DNA from: Clostridiaceae bacterium
GTDB lineage: Bacteria > Bacillota > Clostridia > Oscillospirales > Butyricicoccaceae
Direction: 5' to 3'
NCBI GenBank assembly: GCA_018383195.1
Contig: JAGZOP010000007.1
Location: 25,660 to 89,659 of the forward strand
DNA length: 64,000 nucleotides
Part shown: one piece after another, positions 26,805 to 34,972 of the stretch
Position numbering within the stretch: the first letter of the stretch is position 1
How the letters are laid out: each line of letters starts with the position of its first letter
Position numbers and translations under genes: made by a program
The notes under the pieces: model-generated
Seen by the model: only the letters and a program-made list of their open reading frames with translations
The model's database searches: none
Told to the model about the DNA's origin: nothing

Positions 26805-28318
26805 GCCTGCGCCTCCTTTCCGCCGCCCACCATAAGCATGGCGATTTCATCCTTGGTGGTTGTGCGCGCATCGACGATTCCGGTTACCTGCCCATGGCAC
26901 AGCACCATAATGCGGTCAGACAATTCGAGCAATACGTCCAAATCTTCGCCGATATAAATGATTGCGACCCCTTGCTTTTTCTGCTCACCCAGCAGGTCAT
27001 ACACGGTATAGGAGGAATTGATGTCCAATCCGCGCACCGGATATGCCGTAATGAGCACCTGCGGCGAAGATTCAATCTCGCGCCCAAGCAGGACCTTCTG
27101 CACATTGCCGCCCGACATCAATCGCACAGGCGTATCCACCGAGGGGGTCACAATCGACAGCCGCTCGACCAAATTTTCCGCCTGTGCCCGCGCGGGCTTC
27201 GTATCGATGAACGGTCCCTTATTCTGGTCATAGGTCTTGAGCATCATATTGCCGACCATGCCCATGGATGCGACCAGACCCATGCCCAGACGGTCCTCGG
27301 GCACAAAGCCAAGGTGCACACCGAGGCGGAAAATCTCACGCGGGGATTTTCCGATCAGGTTTTCCTTGTGGTAGAGCACCGCGCCCTTTTCCGCCGGACA
27401 CAATCCCGCGATGGCTTCGCACAACTCCTTCTGTCCCGAGCCTGCGATGCCCGCGATGCCGAGGATCTCGCCCGTGCGCACCTCAAAAGAAGCGTCGTCA
27501 ATCGCAAGCGACCCGTCCGCCTTACGGATGGTCAAATCCACTGCCTTGAGTATAGTCTGGGGGTTGACCGGCTCCGGGCGGTCAATCGCAAGGGAAACCG
27601 GTCTTCCGACCATCAGCTCGGTCAGTTTTTTCTCATCGGTTTCTGCGGTATTGACCGTGCCAATGTATTTGCCTTTGCGCAAAATTGTAACACGGTCAGA
27701 AATATCCAGCACCTCATTCAGCTTATGGGTGATGATAATCACCGCGCAGCCCTGCTCACGCATTTTGCGTAGGATTGCAAAAAGCTTCTCGGTTTCCTGC
27801 GGGGTGAGAACCGCCGTCGGCTCGTCCAGAATAAGAATCTTCTGTCCGCGATACAGCACCTTGAGAATTTCCACCGTCTGCTTCTCCGAAACCGACATAT
27901 CGTAAATGTACTTGTCCGGATCAATCTCCAGACCGACCGAGCGGCCGATTTCCGCGACCTTGTCGCGCAGTTCTTTGACCGGCAGGCGTTTTCCTTTTGT
28001 ACCCAACGCGACATTGTCCATAGCGGTAAACACATCGACCAGTTTAAAGTGCTGATAGATCATGCCGATACCAAGTTCCATGGCGTCTTCCGGCGTATTG
28101 ATTGTCGCCTGCTTTCCCGCCACACAGATCGTGCCCTGATCCGGATGGTAAATTCCCGAAAGCATATTCATCAGCGTTGTCTTGCCTGAGCCGTTCTCGC
28201 CCAGCAGCGCAAGGATTTCTCCGTAACGGACGGTCAAATCCACGCCGTCGTTTGCCACAACCGTGCCGAAGGTTTTGGTAATCCCGCGGCATTCGATTGC
28301 ATATTCGCTCTTTGCCAT
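26801..28318 (-). CDS. ABC transporter ATP-binding protein, NupO type
   Basis: A 505-residue tandem ATPase that energises the two permeases. The first half has Walker A GENGSGKTT, signature VSEKQ, and Walker B ILILDEPTA. The second half has a degenerate Walker A (GIAGSGQKEL) and LMSGGNVQKVLLGREI, normal for this sugar/nucleoside subfamily. I place the start at 28318, where GGGAGGAAACG precedes ATG; the six upstream codons include the ribosome binding site. An internal hairpin terminator separates it from the binding-protein gene. Confidence 0.93.
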   Translation of the reverse strand: MAKSEYAIECRGITKTFGTVVANDGVDLTVRYGEILALLGENGSGKTTLMNMLSGIYHPDQGTICVAGKQATINTPEDAMELGIGMIYQHFKLVDVFTAMDNVALGTKGKRLPVKELRDKVAEIGRSVGLEIDPDKYIYDMSVSEKQTVEILKVLYRGQKILILDEPTAVLTPQETEKLFAILRKMREQGCAVIIITHKLNEVLDISDRVTILRKGKYIGTVNTAETDEKKLTELMVGRPVSLAIDRPEPVNPQTILKAVDLTIRKADGSLAIDDASFEVRTGEILGIAGIAGSGQKELCEAIAGLCPAEKGAVLYHKENLIGKSPREIFRLGVHLGFVPEDRLGMGLVASMGMVGNMMLKTYDQNKGPFIDTKPARAQAENLVERLSIVTPSVDTPVRLMSGGNVQKVLLGREIESSPQVLITAYPVRGLDINSSYTVYDLLGEQKKQGVAIIYIGEDLDVLLELSDRIMVLCHGQVTGIVDARTTTKDEIAMLMVGGGKEAQA

Positions 28319-28348
28319 CGTTTCCTCCCTTATCAATCAGATTCGTCC

Positions 28349-28380
28349 AAAAGAGGCGGCCATTCGTGACCGCCTCTTTT
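28349..28380 (-). terminator. Intra-operon hairpin between bmp and the ATPase gene
   Basis: 11-bp stem AAAAGAGGCGG/CCGCCTCTTTT between the binding-protein gene and the ATPase gene, followed on the minus strand by TTTTGG. Partial termination here would give more binding protein than transporter. Confidence 0.7.
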
Positions 28381-28397
28381 ACATTCATTGAAATTCC

Positions 28398-29561
28398 TTA
28401 TGCAACTTCTACGTTCTTGTAATACCAGTTGCAGGTGCCGTACTCTTCTGCCAGCAGGGTCTTGGTCTGACCGTCGTTGGTTTCGTATTCGGTCTTTCCG
28501 TCAAATACGTCCCACTCGCCGGAGACAATCTGGTTTTTCACCTCGTCAATCTTCTCCTGCGTGCCCTCTGCGCACAGATCGGAGCACGGAGCCAAAGTCA
28601 CCAGACCGTCCTTCATATCGCCGAAATAGTTCTCGCCGGTCCACGCGCCGTCCAGTACCTGCTGTACTGCCTGCGTGTAGTAAACCGACCAGTCCCACAT
28701 AACGGAGGTCAGGGTGGACTTCGGCGCCTTCTCTGCCATATCAGAGTTGTAGCCAACCGCGAACACGCCTGCGTTCTCAGCTTCTGCCGCCGGGTTTGCC
28801 GTGTCGCAGTGCTGTGCAATCACATCGCAGCCCATGTCGATCAGTGCCTTTGCAGCCTGACCCTCGCCTTCGGGGTCAAACCACTCGCCGGTTACCTTCA
28901 CGTAAACCTTTGCATCCGGATTGATAGACTCAACGCCCATCGCGAATGCATCTACGCCAGAGGTGACCTCGCCGTTCTGCACATCCTGCGCGGCAACGTA
29001 ACCAATCTTGTTTGAAGTGGTCTTCATGCCTGCCGCGATACCGGACAGATAACGCGCCTGATTGATCTTACCGAAATAGTTGGTGAAGTTCGAGCCGTTG
29101 GACTTGTAGCCCGTACCGTGGCAGAAGATCACTTCCGGATACTCAGCCGCCATCTGCTCCACGTAGTCCATGTAACCCCACGAGGTTGCAAAGATAATCT
29201 GGCAGCCTTCCTCTACGCACTCCTCGAGCGCGGTGGTGATTGCGTTTGCATCGGTGTCGTTGATGTTGATCTTGCGGATAATCTGCTCGTCTTCCAGACC
29301 GAGGTTTTTCTGCATGCCCTGAATGCCGAGGTCATGGGTGTAGGTATAGCCCGAACCCTCTGCCGGGTCGGTGATGTGAATTACGCCAACCTTGAGGTCT
29401 TCCTTTGCAACCGCCGGGAAAAGTCCTTCTCCATCTGCTGCCGGGGCACTGCCCTGTGCATCCGAGCCGTTTGCTGCCGGTTTCTTGTCGCCGCCGCAGC
29501 CGGTCAGCATCGAGCAGGCGAGCACGCCTGCGAGCAGCATGCTGAACACTCTCTTTTTCAT
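28398..29561 (-). CDS. BMP-family substrate-binding lipoprotein
   Basis: Extracellular binding protein for the ABC transporter encoded downstream. 387 residues from the ATG at 29561, which follows CAGGAGG; upstream codons overlap that site. The lipobox LTGC gives Cys24 or so at the mature N-terminus. The body follows the BMP/Med (PF02608) fold: GVIHITDPAEGSGYTYTHD, then IFATSWGYMDYV, HGTGYKSN, FGKINQARYLSGIAAGM and QHCDTANPA. Relatives bind nucleosides. First gene of the operon, preceded by a ~140-nt structured leader. Confidence 0.92.
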   Translation of the reverse strand: MKKRVFSMLLAGVLACSMLTGCGGDKKPAANGSDAQGSAPAADGEGLFPAVAKEDLKVGVIHITDPAEGSGYTYTHDLGIQGMQKNLGLEDEQIIRKININDTDANAITTALEECVEEGCQIIFATSWGYMDYVEQMAAEYPEVIFCHGTGYKSNGSNFTNYFGKINQARYLSGIAAGMKTTSNKIGYVAAQDVQNGEVTSGVDAFAMGVESINPDAKVYVKVTGEWFDPEGEGQAAKALIDMGCDVIAQHCDTANPAAEAENAGVFAVGYNSDMAEKAPKSTLTSVMWDWSVYYTQAVQQVLDGAWTGENYFGDMKDGLVTLAPCSDLCAEGTQEKIDEVKNQIVSGEWDVFDGKTEYETNDGQTKTLLAEEYGTCNWYYKNVEVA

Positions 29562-29702
29562 TTTTGTTTCCTCCTGTTTTACGGGTGTCTGCATCATGCC
29601 GAATCAGCAGCATACCTCTCACATAAAAAAGAGGCAAAACGCCGGTTCTGCCTGTCTTTCCAATACGCTGATCCACTTCACGATGCGCTGACTATTTATA
29701 TT
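29562..29702 (-). promoter_or_regulatory. Leader of the BMP operon with possible attenuator
   Basis: About 140 nt lie between the predicted start site (~29702) and the start codon. The leader carries two copies of TCAGCG(C/T)AT spaced 20 bases apart (near 29683-29691 and 29663-29671), then a terminator-like hairpin with T-run, then the ribosome binding site. This looks like a regulated leader, but it fits no riboswitch I know (it lacks purine-riboswitch core sequences). Confidence 0.5.
29625..29653 (-). terminator. Terminator-like hairpin in the BMP leader
   Basis: 9-bp stem AGGCAGAAC/GTTTTGCCT (one G-U) around CGGC, followed on the minus strand by CTTTTTT, about 65 nt upstream of the start codon. 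Confidence 0.65.
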
Positions 29703-29708
29703 GACTCC

Positions 29709-29737
29709 AGTATATCCTTTCCCCGCGCTTTTGTCAA
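29709..29737 (-). promoter_or_regulatory. Promoter of the BMP operon
   Basis: Perfect TTGACA (29732-29737), 17-bp spacer, TATACT (29709-29714) on the minus strand. Confidence 0.88.
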
Positions 29738-29945
29738 TATTCCTCAAAAATTTCGTCAGTTATTTGGTCATTTAGTCAAAAACTTATTTTTTCCCCTCTC
29801 TGTCTGAAAATCCGGCAATCTCCGCAGCATTCCCATTTATATTTGGCGGCAATTCAGAAAAAACACGCGGAAAGACTTCCTATTTCCCCAAAAATCGTGT
29901 AAAATATCTTCATACGATAAAAATAATTCAGGAGGTATTTTTTCT
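29738..29945 (+). other. Intergenic DNA upstream of pyrK
   Basis: AT-rich gap between divergent operons. A TGTAAAAT at 29898-29905 could be an extended -10 for pyrK, about 40 bases before its start, but no convincing -35 accompanies it. I see no PyrR-type attenuator, since no terminator hairpin lies between it and the start codon. Confidence 0.35.
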
Positions 29946-30722
29946 ATGGCGAAACAGGAACTTTGTGTGGTCACTGCGCATGAAGCATGCGGCAGCGGTC
30001 TGTTTGCCCTGACACTGTGCGCGCCCGAAATCGCAGCGCTTGCACAGCCCGGTCAGTTTATCCATATTGCCTGCGGCGAGGGCAATCTGCTCCGCCGCCC
30101 GATCTCGATCTGCGACGTACAGGGCGACAGCCTGAAAATCGTCTTTCAGGTGAAGGGCGAAGGCACCGCATGGCTGTCCCGCCGCGCCGCAAAGGATACG
30201 CTCGATGTCCTCGGACCGCTTGGTCACGGCTTCGACCTTGCCGCACTCGGTGCGCGTCCGGTTATGATCGGCGGCGGCATTGGTGTACCGCCGATGCTGT
30301 ACACCATGAAGGCAGCAAAGGCGGCGGGCGCACAGCCGACCGCTGTACTCGGTTTCCGCAATCAGGATGCGGTTATTTTGGAGAAGGACTTCGCAGCGGT
30401 CGGCACCACCCATATCTGCACCGATGATGGCTCCTATGGCGCGCACGGCTTCGTTTCCGATCTGTTGCGGCTGCACAGCGATACGAACGACTTTACTGGT
30501 GTCTGTGCCTGCGGTCCCAAGCCGATGTTAAAGGCGCTTGCACAAATTGCAGAGGAGCTTGGCATTCCGTGTCAGGTTTCTATGGAGGAGCGCATGGGAT
30601 GCGGCATCGGCGCCTGCTTGGTATGTGCCTGTGAACTCAAGCTGAAAGATGGAGAAGGCGTGCGCTACGGTCATGTCTGCAAAGACGGTCCGGTATTCGA
30701 TGCAAAGGAGGTCATCTGGTAA
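29946..30722 (+). CDS. pyrK: Dihydroorotate dehydrogenase electron-transfer subunit PyrK
   Basis: Passes electrons from dihydroorotate, through FAD and a 2Fe-2S cluster, to NAD+ in the PyrD(B)-PyrK complex. 258 residues: an N-terminal FAD domain (RRPISICDV, GPLGHGF), an NAD-binding part (GGGIGVPPM) and a C-terminal cluster motif CGIGACLVCAC plus a fourth Cys in GHVCKDGP. ATG follows CAGGAGG. It overlaps pyrD by one base (TAATG). Confidence 0.95.
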   Translation: MAKQELCVVTAHEACGSGLFALTLCAPEIAALAQPGQFIHIACGEGNLLRRPISICDVQGDSLKIVFQVKGEGTAWLSRRAAKDTLDVLGPLGHGFDLAALGARPVMIGGGIGVPPMLYTMKAAKAAGAQPTAVLGFRNQDAVILEKDFAAVGTTHICTDDGSYGAHGFVSDLLRLHSDTNDFTGVCACGPKPMLKALAQIAEELGIPCQVSMEERMGCGIGACLVCACELKLKDGEGVRYGHVCKDGPVFDAKEVIW

Positions 30723-31627
30723 TGGATTTACGTGTCAATTTCTGCGGTGTGGAACTGAAAAACCCCATCACCACCGCATCCGGCACTTTCGGTTTCGGTC
30801 ATGAATACGGAGAATTTTTCGACCTTTCCCTGCTCGGCGGCATTGGTGTCAAGGGGTTAACGCCGACCGAACGTTTGGGTAATCCTGCTCCCCGTATCGC
30901 AGAGACCCCCATGGGCATTCTCAACTGTGTCGGACTGCAAAATCCGGGCATCGACCGCTTTATTGAGGAACAAATCCCTTTCCTGCGCCAGTATGATACC
31001 AAAATCATTGCCAACGTATCCGGAAACACCGTTGAAGAATACGAGGGCATGATTGAAAAGATTTCGGACGCGGACGTTGACCTCATCGAAATGAATATTT
31101 CCTGTCCGAACGTCAAATGCGGCGGTATGGCGTTCGGCACCCAGACCGATATGGTCGAAGAGGTTGTTTCCGCCGCCAAAGCAAAGGCAAAAAAACCGCT
31201 GATTGTCAAACTCAGCCCCAATGTTACCGACATTGCTGAAATCGCACGCGCAGCCGTTTCTGCGGGCGCGGATGCGCTGTCGCTCATCAACACCCTGCTC
31301 GGCATGCGCATCAATGTCGATACGCGCCGCCCGATTCTGTCAAATATCATGGGCGGTATGTCCGGTCCCGCTGTGTTCCCGGTTGCGGTACGCATGGTTT
31401 ATCAGGTACGCAAAGCGGTCGATGTGCCGATTATCGGCATGGGCGGCATCCGTTCGGGGCGCGATATCGCCGAAATGATGCTTGCAGGCGCAAACGCCGT
31501 CGCCATTGGAACCGCAATGTTCGCTGACCCCATGGCACCTGTAAAGGCACTGGAAGAACTGAAAGCCTACATGCAGACCCATGGGGTAGAAAAAGTTTCC
31601 GATCTGACAGGAGCGGTCATCGTATGA
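30722..31627 (+). CDS. pyrD: Dihydroorotate dehydrogenase, class 1B catalytic subunit
   Basis: Oxidises dihydroorotate to orotate in pyrimidine synthesis. 301 residues, FMN-binding TIM barrel. The catalytic Cys is in NISCPNVKCGG, as in class 1 enzymes. Other FMN/substrate motifs are TASGTFGFG, GLQNPGI, KLSPNVTD, GGMSGPAVFPVA and GMGGIRSG. The adjacent pyrK marks it as the NAD-linked class 1B. Its last codons overlap the next gene by 4 bases (ATGA). Confidence 0.96.
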   Translation: MDLRVNFCGVELKNPITTASGTFGFGHEYGEFFDLSLLGGIGVKGLTPTERLGNPAPRIAETPMGILNCVGLQNPGIDRFIEEQIPFLRQYDTKIIANVSGNTVEEYEGMIEKISDADVDLIEMNISCPNVKCGGMAFGTQTDMVEEVVSAAKAKAKKPLIVKLSPNVTDIAEIARAAVSAGADALSLINTLLGMRINVDTRRPILSNIMGGMSGPAVFPVAVRMVYQVRKAVDVPIIGMGGIRSGRDIAEMMLAGANAVAIGTAMFADPMAPVKALEELKAYMQTHGVEKVSDLTGAVIV

Positions 31628-32826
31628 CAACCATTTATCTGATTCGTCACGCCGAGGCAGAGGGCAACGTCTACCGCCGCTGTCATGGCATCTACGATTC
31701 TCTACTCACGCCCAAAGCGTATGAGCAGCTCCCCTATCTTGCAGAGCGTTTTGCAGATGTCCCATTGGATGCAGTCTACGCTTCTCCGCTATACCGCGCA
31801 CGCCATACGGCAAAGGCGATTGCAGACCGAAAGGGCATGCAGGTTATCATCCGTCCTGCGCTGCATGAAATCGATATGGGAGACTGGGAAGATCGCACAT
31901 GGGCAATCCTGCCCCGCGAATATCCCGAAGCATATGCGGTCTGGCGCACCCGTCCATGGGAATGCACGGTACCCGGCGGCGAATCGGTCCTGGGTACTGG
32001 GGATCGTGTCCTGCATGAACTGCATCAAATCGCCGCAGAGCGTCCCAACCAGACGCTTGCTGTCGTTTCACACGGCTCTGCAATCCGCAGCATTCTATGC
32101 CGTGTGCTACACCTTGCACCGGAGCAAATCACCGACATCGGCTGGGGCGATAATACCTGTGTCGCCAAGCTGCTTTTCATGGAAGATGGCAGTGTGCGTG
32201 CAGAATATTGGAATGACGCTTCCCATCTTCCGCAGGAGCTATCTACCTTTGCTTCAATCGGTTGGAGCGACAACAAGGGGATTCCGAGCACCGTACAGGT
32301 CTGGTTCCGTCCCTACGACCCCAAAAGCGCGGAGGACCGTGCACTTTTGCTGCAATTTGTTCATGAACAGTACCGCAGCGCGTATGGTACGGATGCATTG
32401 CTCGACGAAGCTGCAAAACTCGCACAGGCAGATGCCGCTTCCGCGGTACTGCGCCGCGCCGTTTCGTTCGGCATGTTGGAGGACAAGGCGATTGCTCTTG
32501 TATTTTTGGATGCGGCAAACCGCTCCCGTCCCAATGTCGGCATGGTAGGCTGCTACTGTATTTCTTCCGAGTACCGCGGTCACGGACTATCTCAGCAGAT
32601 TCTCGGGCAGTCGATTTCGGTATACCGCGAACTCGGCTGCGAATATCTGTGCGCCGGTGTTGCGGAACACAATGAACGCGCCAAAGGATTCTATCATAAG
32701 TATCACTTTGCACAAAATGGTGAACTTATCAATGAGTGCGGCAGGCATTTCCTGATGTATAAACCCATTCAGGTTCCCGCGCTCCATGAAGAAAGCACGT
32801 TATTTGACCTGAGAGAAATGAAATAA
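31624..32826 (+). CDS. Histidine phosphatase-GNAT acetyltransferase fusion
   Basis: A 400-residue two-domain protein. Residues 1-205 are a phosphoglycerate-mutase-like histidine phosphatase: RHAEAEGN with the phospho-acceptor His8, YASPLYRARHTA, HEIDMGDWEDRTW, and the second His in VSHGSAIRS. Residues 225-390 are a GNAT domain with RGHGLSQQI as acetyl-CoA loop and NERAKGFYHKYHF at the end. It overlaps pyrD by 4 bases. Whether it works on pyrimidine intermediates is not shown; the phosphatase half resembles general small-molecule phosphatases such as CobC relatives. Confidence 0.88.
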   Translation: MTTIYLIRHAEAEGNVYRRCHGIYDSLLTPKAYEQLPYLAERFADVPLDAVYASPLYRARHTAKAIADRKGMQVIIRPALHEIDMGDWEDRTWAILPREYPEAYAVWRTRPWECTVPGGESVLGTGDRVLHELHQIAAERPNQTLAVVSHGSAIRSILCRVLHLAPEQITDIGWGDNTCVAKLLFMEDGSVRAEYWNDASHLPQELSTFASIGWSDNKGIPSTVQVWFRPYDPKSAEDRALLLQFVHEQYRSAYGTDALLDEAAKLAQADAASAVLRRAVSFGMLEDKAIALVFLDAANRSRPNVGMVGCYCISSEYRGHGLSQQILGQSISVYRELGCEYLCAGVAEHNERAKGFYHKYHFAQNGELINECGRHFLMYKPIQVPALHEESTLFDLREMK

Positions 32827-32832
32827 AACCAC

Positions 32833-32866
32833 AGGGGAGGAACATGACAATGCATGCGCCTCCCCT
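32833..32866 (+). terminator. Hairpin after the pyr unit
   Basis: 8-bp stem AGGGGAGG/CCTCCCCT shortly after the stop codon; weak T content, so its effect is uncertain. Confidence 0.4.
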
Positions 32867-32917
32867 ATTGTTACGCTTTTATTCGATTTATAATTCTAAA
32901 ATCCTGCAAAAGCAAAA

Positions 32918-32950
32918 AAAAAACGGACAGGAAAAACCTGTCCGTTTTTT
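32918..32950. terminator. Bidirectional terminator
   Basis: Stem AAAACGGACAGG/CCTGTCCGTTTT with long A and T runs, shared by the pyr unit (+) and rplJ-rplL (-). Confidence 0.93.
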
Positions 32951-32967
32951 GTATTGGCAGTAAAAAC

Positions 32968-33336
32968 TTACTTCAGAGTTACCTGAGCGCCAGCCTCTTC
33001 CAGCTGAGCCTTGATGGACTCTGCATCCTCCTTGGATGCGCCTTCCTTGATGATTGCCGGAGCGCCGTCAACCTTCTCCTTAGCCTCCTTCAGGCCCAGA
33101 CCGGTGATTGCGCGAACAACCTTGATAACGTTGATCTTAGAAGAACCAGCAGAAGTCAGCTCTACGTCGAACTCAGTCTTCTCCTCAGCAGCCTCAGCAG
33201 CAGCGCCGCCAGCAGCACCTGCAACAGCAACCGGCATAGCGGATACGCCGAATTCTTCCTCCAGAGCCTTAACCAGCTCAGCCAGCTCGAGAACCTTCAG
33301 GCCCTTTACGGCTTCCATAATCTCTGCAATAGTCAT
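32968..33336 (-). CDS. rplL: Ribosomal protein L7/L12
   Basis: 122 residues, the flexible stalk protein that recruits translation GTPases. N-terminal dimerisation domain (IAEIMEAVKGLKVLELAELV), an Ala/Gly-rich hinge near residues 38-50, and the C-terminal domain with KINVIKVVRAITGLGLKEAK. Follows rplJ by 56 bases. A terminator comes right after it; rpoB and rpoC, which often follow, are not here. Confidence 0.97.
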   Translation of the reverse strand: MTIAEIMEAVKGLKVLELAELVKALEEEFGVSAMPVAVAGAAGGAAAEAAEEKTEFDVELTSAGSSKINVIKVVRAITGLGLKEAKEKVDGAPAIIKEGASKEDAESIKAQLEEAGAQVTLK

Positions 33337-33392
33337 GGTAGTAAACCTCCATTTTTGTTGAATTTAAAAATTAAAATACAGTAAGTGCTGAA

Positions 33393-33956
33393 TTACTCAG
33401 CAGCAGCCTCCTCGGCAGCTTCCTTCGGAGCAACCAGAGTGGATACGAGAACCTCGCCGTCCTCAGACTTCTTTGCGATATTGTCAAGCGCAATAACGAG
33501 CTGAGTGATCGGGAAGTTGAAACCATACAGAACCTGAGCGATGAGACCCTCGCGGCTCGGCATGTCAGCAAGCTTCTGAACCTCGGATGCGGGGATTGCC
33601 TCGCCCTCGAGATAGCCAGCCTTAATCTTGAAGTTGTCATGCTTCTTTGCGTACTCGTTGAGAATCTTCGCAGCAGAAACAACGTCATCGCCCGTGCTGA
33701 TTGCCAGAGCGGTGGTGCCGTTCAAATGCTCGTCGAACAGATCGAAGCCCAGCTCCTTCGCAGCGAAACGAATCATGGTGTTCTTGATAACAGCATACTC
33801 AACGCCTGCTTCACGCAGCTCACGGCGGAGCTTGGTGTCGTCCTCAACGTTGATGCCCTTATAGTCAACCAGAACGCCAGCCGGGGAGTTCTTGATCTTT
33901 TCTACCAGAGAAGCGACCAGAGCCTTCTTTTCTTCCAGAACCTTTGCATTAGGCAT
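33393..33956 (-). CDS. rplJ: Ribosomal protein L10
   Basis: 187 residues, anchors L7/L12 dimers on 23S rRNA and binds its own leader to repress translation. Typical N-terminus (EEKKALVASLVEKIKNSPAG) and GVEYAVIKNTMIRFAAKELG; the C-terminal helix is extended and Ala/Glu-rich. GGAGGTGAAAC precedes its ATG. An L10 leader RNA and its own promoter lie directly upstream. Confidence 0.97.
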   Translation of the reverse strand: MPNAKVLEEKKALVASLVEKIKNSPAGVLVDYKGINVEDDTKLRRELREAGVEYAVIKNTMIRFAAKELGFDLFDEHLNGTTALAISTGDDVVSAAKILNEYAKKHDNFKIKAGYLEGEAIPASEVQKLADMPSREGLIAQVLYGFNFPITQLVIALDNIAKKSEDGEVLVSTLVAPKEAAEEAAAE

Positions 33957-33982
33957 CTTGTTTCACCTCCATCAAAATAAAA

Positions 33983-34100
33983 TGTCCTCTTGCGCAAAGA
34001 CACAAGAGGACACATGAAAACAAATTCAAACGTGTTGACCTCGGCGGGCGGCGAAATTCGCCTTTCAGACCTTGCGGTCACCTGCTGTCTTTGACCAAGC
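33983..34100 (-). ncRNA. L10 leader RNA
   Basis: Cis-regulatory leader of rplJ-rplL that binds the L10(L12) complex. On the minus strand the core AAAGACAGCAGGTGACC lies at 34076-34092, matching the conserved element of the family, with flanking GC-rich hairpins. A terminator-like hairpin at 33983-34012 (TGTCCTCTTG/CAAGAGGACA, then TTTTATTTT) sits just before rplJ. The 5' end is set by the promoter next to it. Confidence 0.85.
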
Positions 34101-34106
34101 TATTAA

Positions 34107-34135
34107 ATTATAGCAGGTACATTACGGAATGTCAA
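34107..34135 (-). promoter_or_regulatory. Promoter of rplJ-rplL
   Basis: Perfect TTGACA (34130-34135), 17-bp spacer, perfect TATAAT (34107-34112) on the minus strand. Confidence 0.95.
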
Positions 34136-34171
34136 CACATTTCGCAAATTTTCTTTTAAGAAAACCTGCTA

Positions 34172-34867
34172 TTAGCCAACCAGCTTTGCAGCGTTGATCT
34201 TAACGCCAGGACCCATGGTGGAAGCTACCACGCAGGACTTAACGTACTGACCCTTTGCAGCTGCCGGCTTTGCCTTGATGATCGCGCCCATCAGAGCGTT
34301 GAAATTGTCAGCCAGCTTCTCCGCGCCGAAAGAAGCCTTACCGATCGGGCAGTGGATGATGTTGGTCTTGTCCAGACGGTACTCAATCTTACCAGCCTTG
34401 GACTCCTTAACAGCCTTTGCAACATCCATAGAAACGGTGCCTGCCTTCGGGTTCGGCATCAGGCCCTTCGGACCCAGAACCTTACCCAGACGGCCTACAA
34501 CGCCCATCATGTCCGGAGTAGCGATAACAACGTCGTAGTCGAAGAAGTTCTCCTTCTGGATCTTAGCAACCATATCCTCAGCGCCAACGTACTCTGCGCC
34601 TGCTGCCAGAGCCTCCTCAGCCTTCGGACCCTTTGCAAATACCAGCACGCGAACCTGCTTGCCGGTACCGTGCGGCAGGACGATCGCGCCGCGAACCTGC
34701 TGGTCAGCGTGACGGGAGTCAACACCCAGCTTTACGTGCAGCTCGATGGTTTCGTCGAACTTTGCCTTTGCGGTGGAAATAACGGTGGACAGCGCCTCAG
34801 CAGGATCGTACAGCTTGGTACGGTCGATCTGCTTTGCGCTCTCTACATACTTTTTACCTTTGCGCAC
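34172..34867 (-). CDS. rplA: Ribosomal protein L1
   Basis: 231 residues, forms the L1 stalk that helps move tRNA out of the E site; in other bacteria L1 also represses its own operon. Signature sequences include ELHVKLGVDSRHADQQVRGA, LPHGTGK, ATPDMMGVVGRLGKVLGPKG and GTVSMDVAKAV. Preceded by AAGGAGG and, immediately before that, a hairpin that resembles an L1-binding site. Confidence 0.97.
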   Translation of the reverse strand: MRKGKKYVESAKQIDRTKLYDPAEALSTVISTAKAKFDETIELHVKLGVDSRHADQQVRGAIVLPHGTGKQVRVLVFAKGPKAEEALAAGAEYVGAEDMVAKIQKENFFDYDVVIATPDMMGVVGRLGKVLGPKGLMPNPKAGTVSMDVAKAVKESKAGKIEYRLDKTNIIHCPIGKASFGAEKLADNFNALMGAIIKAKPAAAKGQYVKSCVVASTMGPGVKINAAKLVG

Positions 34868-34883
34868 AATAATATCCTCCTTG

Positions 34884-34912
34884 AGTGGTACTGCGGGAAT
34901 AACCCTCCCACT
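34884..34912 (-). promoter_or_regulatory. Possible L1 operator hairpin before rplA
   Basis: Reads AGUGG-GA-GGG-loop-CCC-GCAGUA-CCACU on the minus strand: an outer 5-bp stem, a GA/GCAGUA asymmetric internal loop and an inner stem. It ends one base before the rplA ribosome binding site (34876-34882). The design matches the hairpin before rplK and is like known L1 mRNA targets as I recall them. Confidence 0.5.
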
Positions 34913-34972
34913 TGCGGCTCTCTATCGCCGCTGTGAAAAAAACTAATAAACTTCAGCTCGAGCTGAGAGGAA

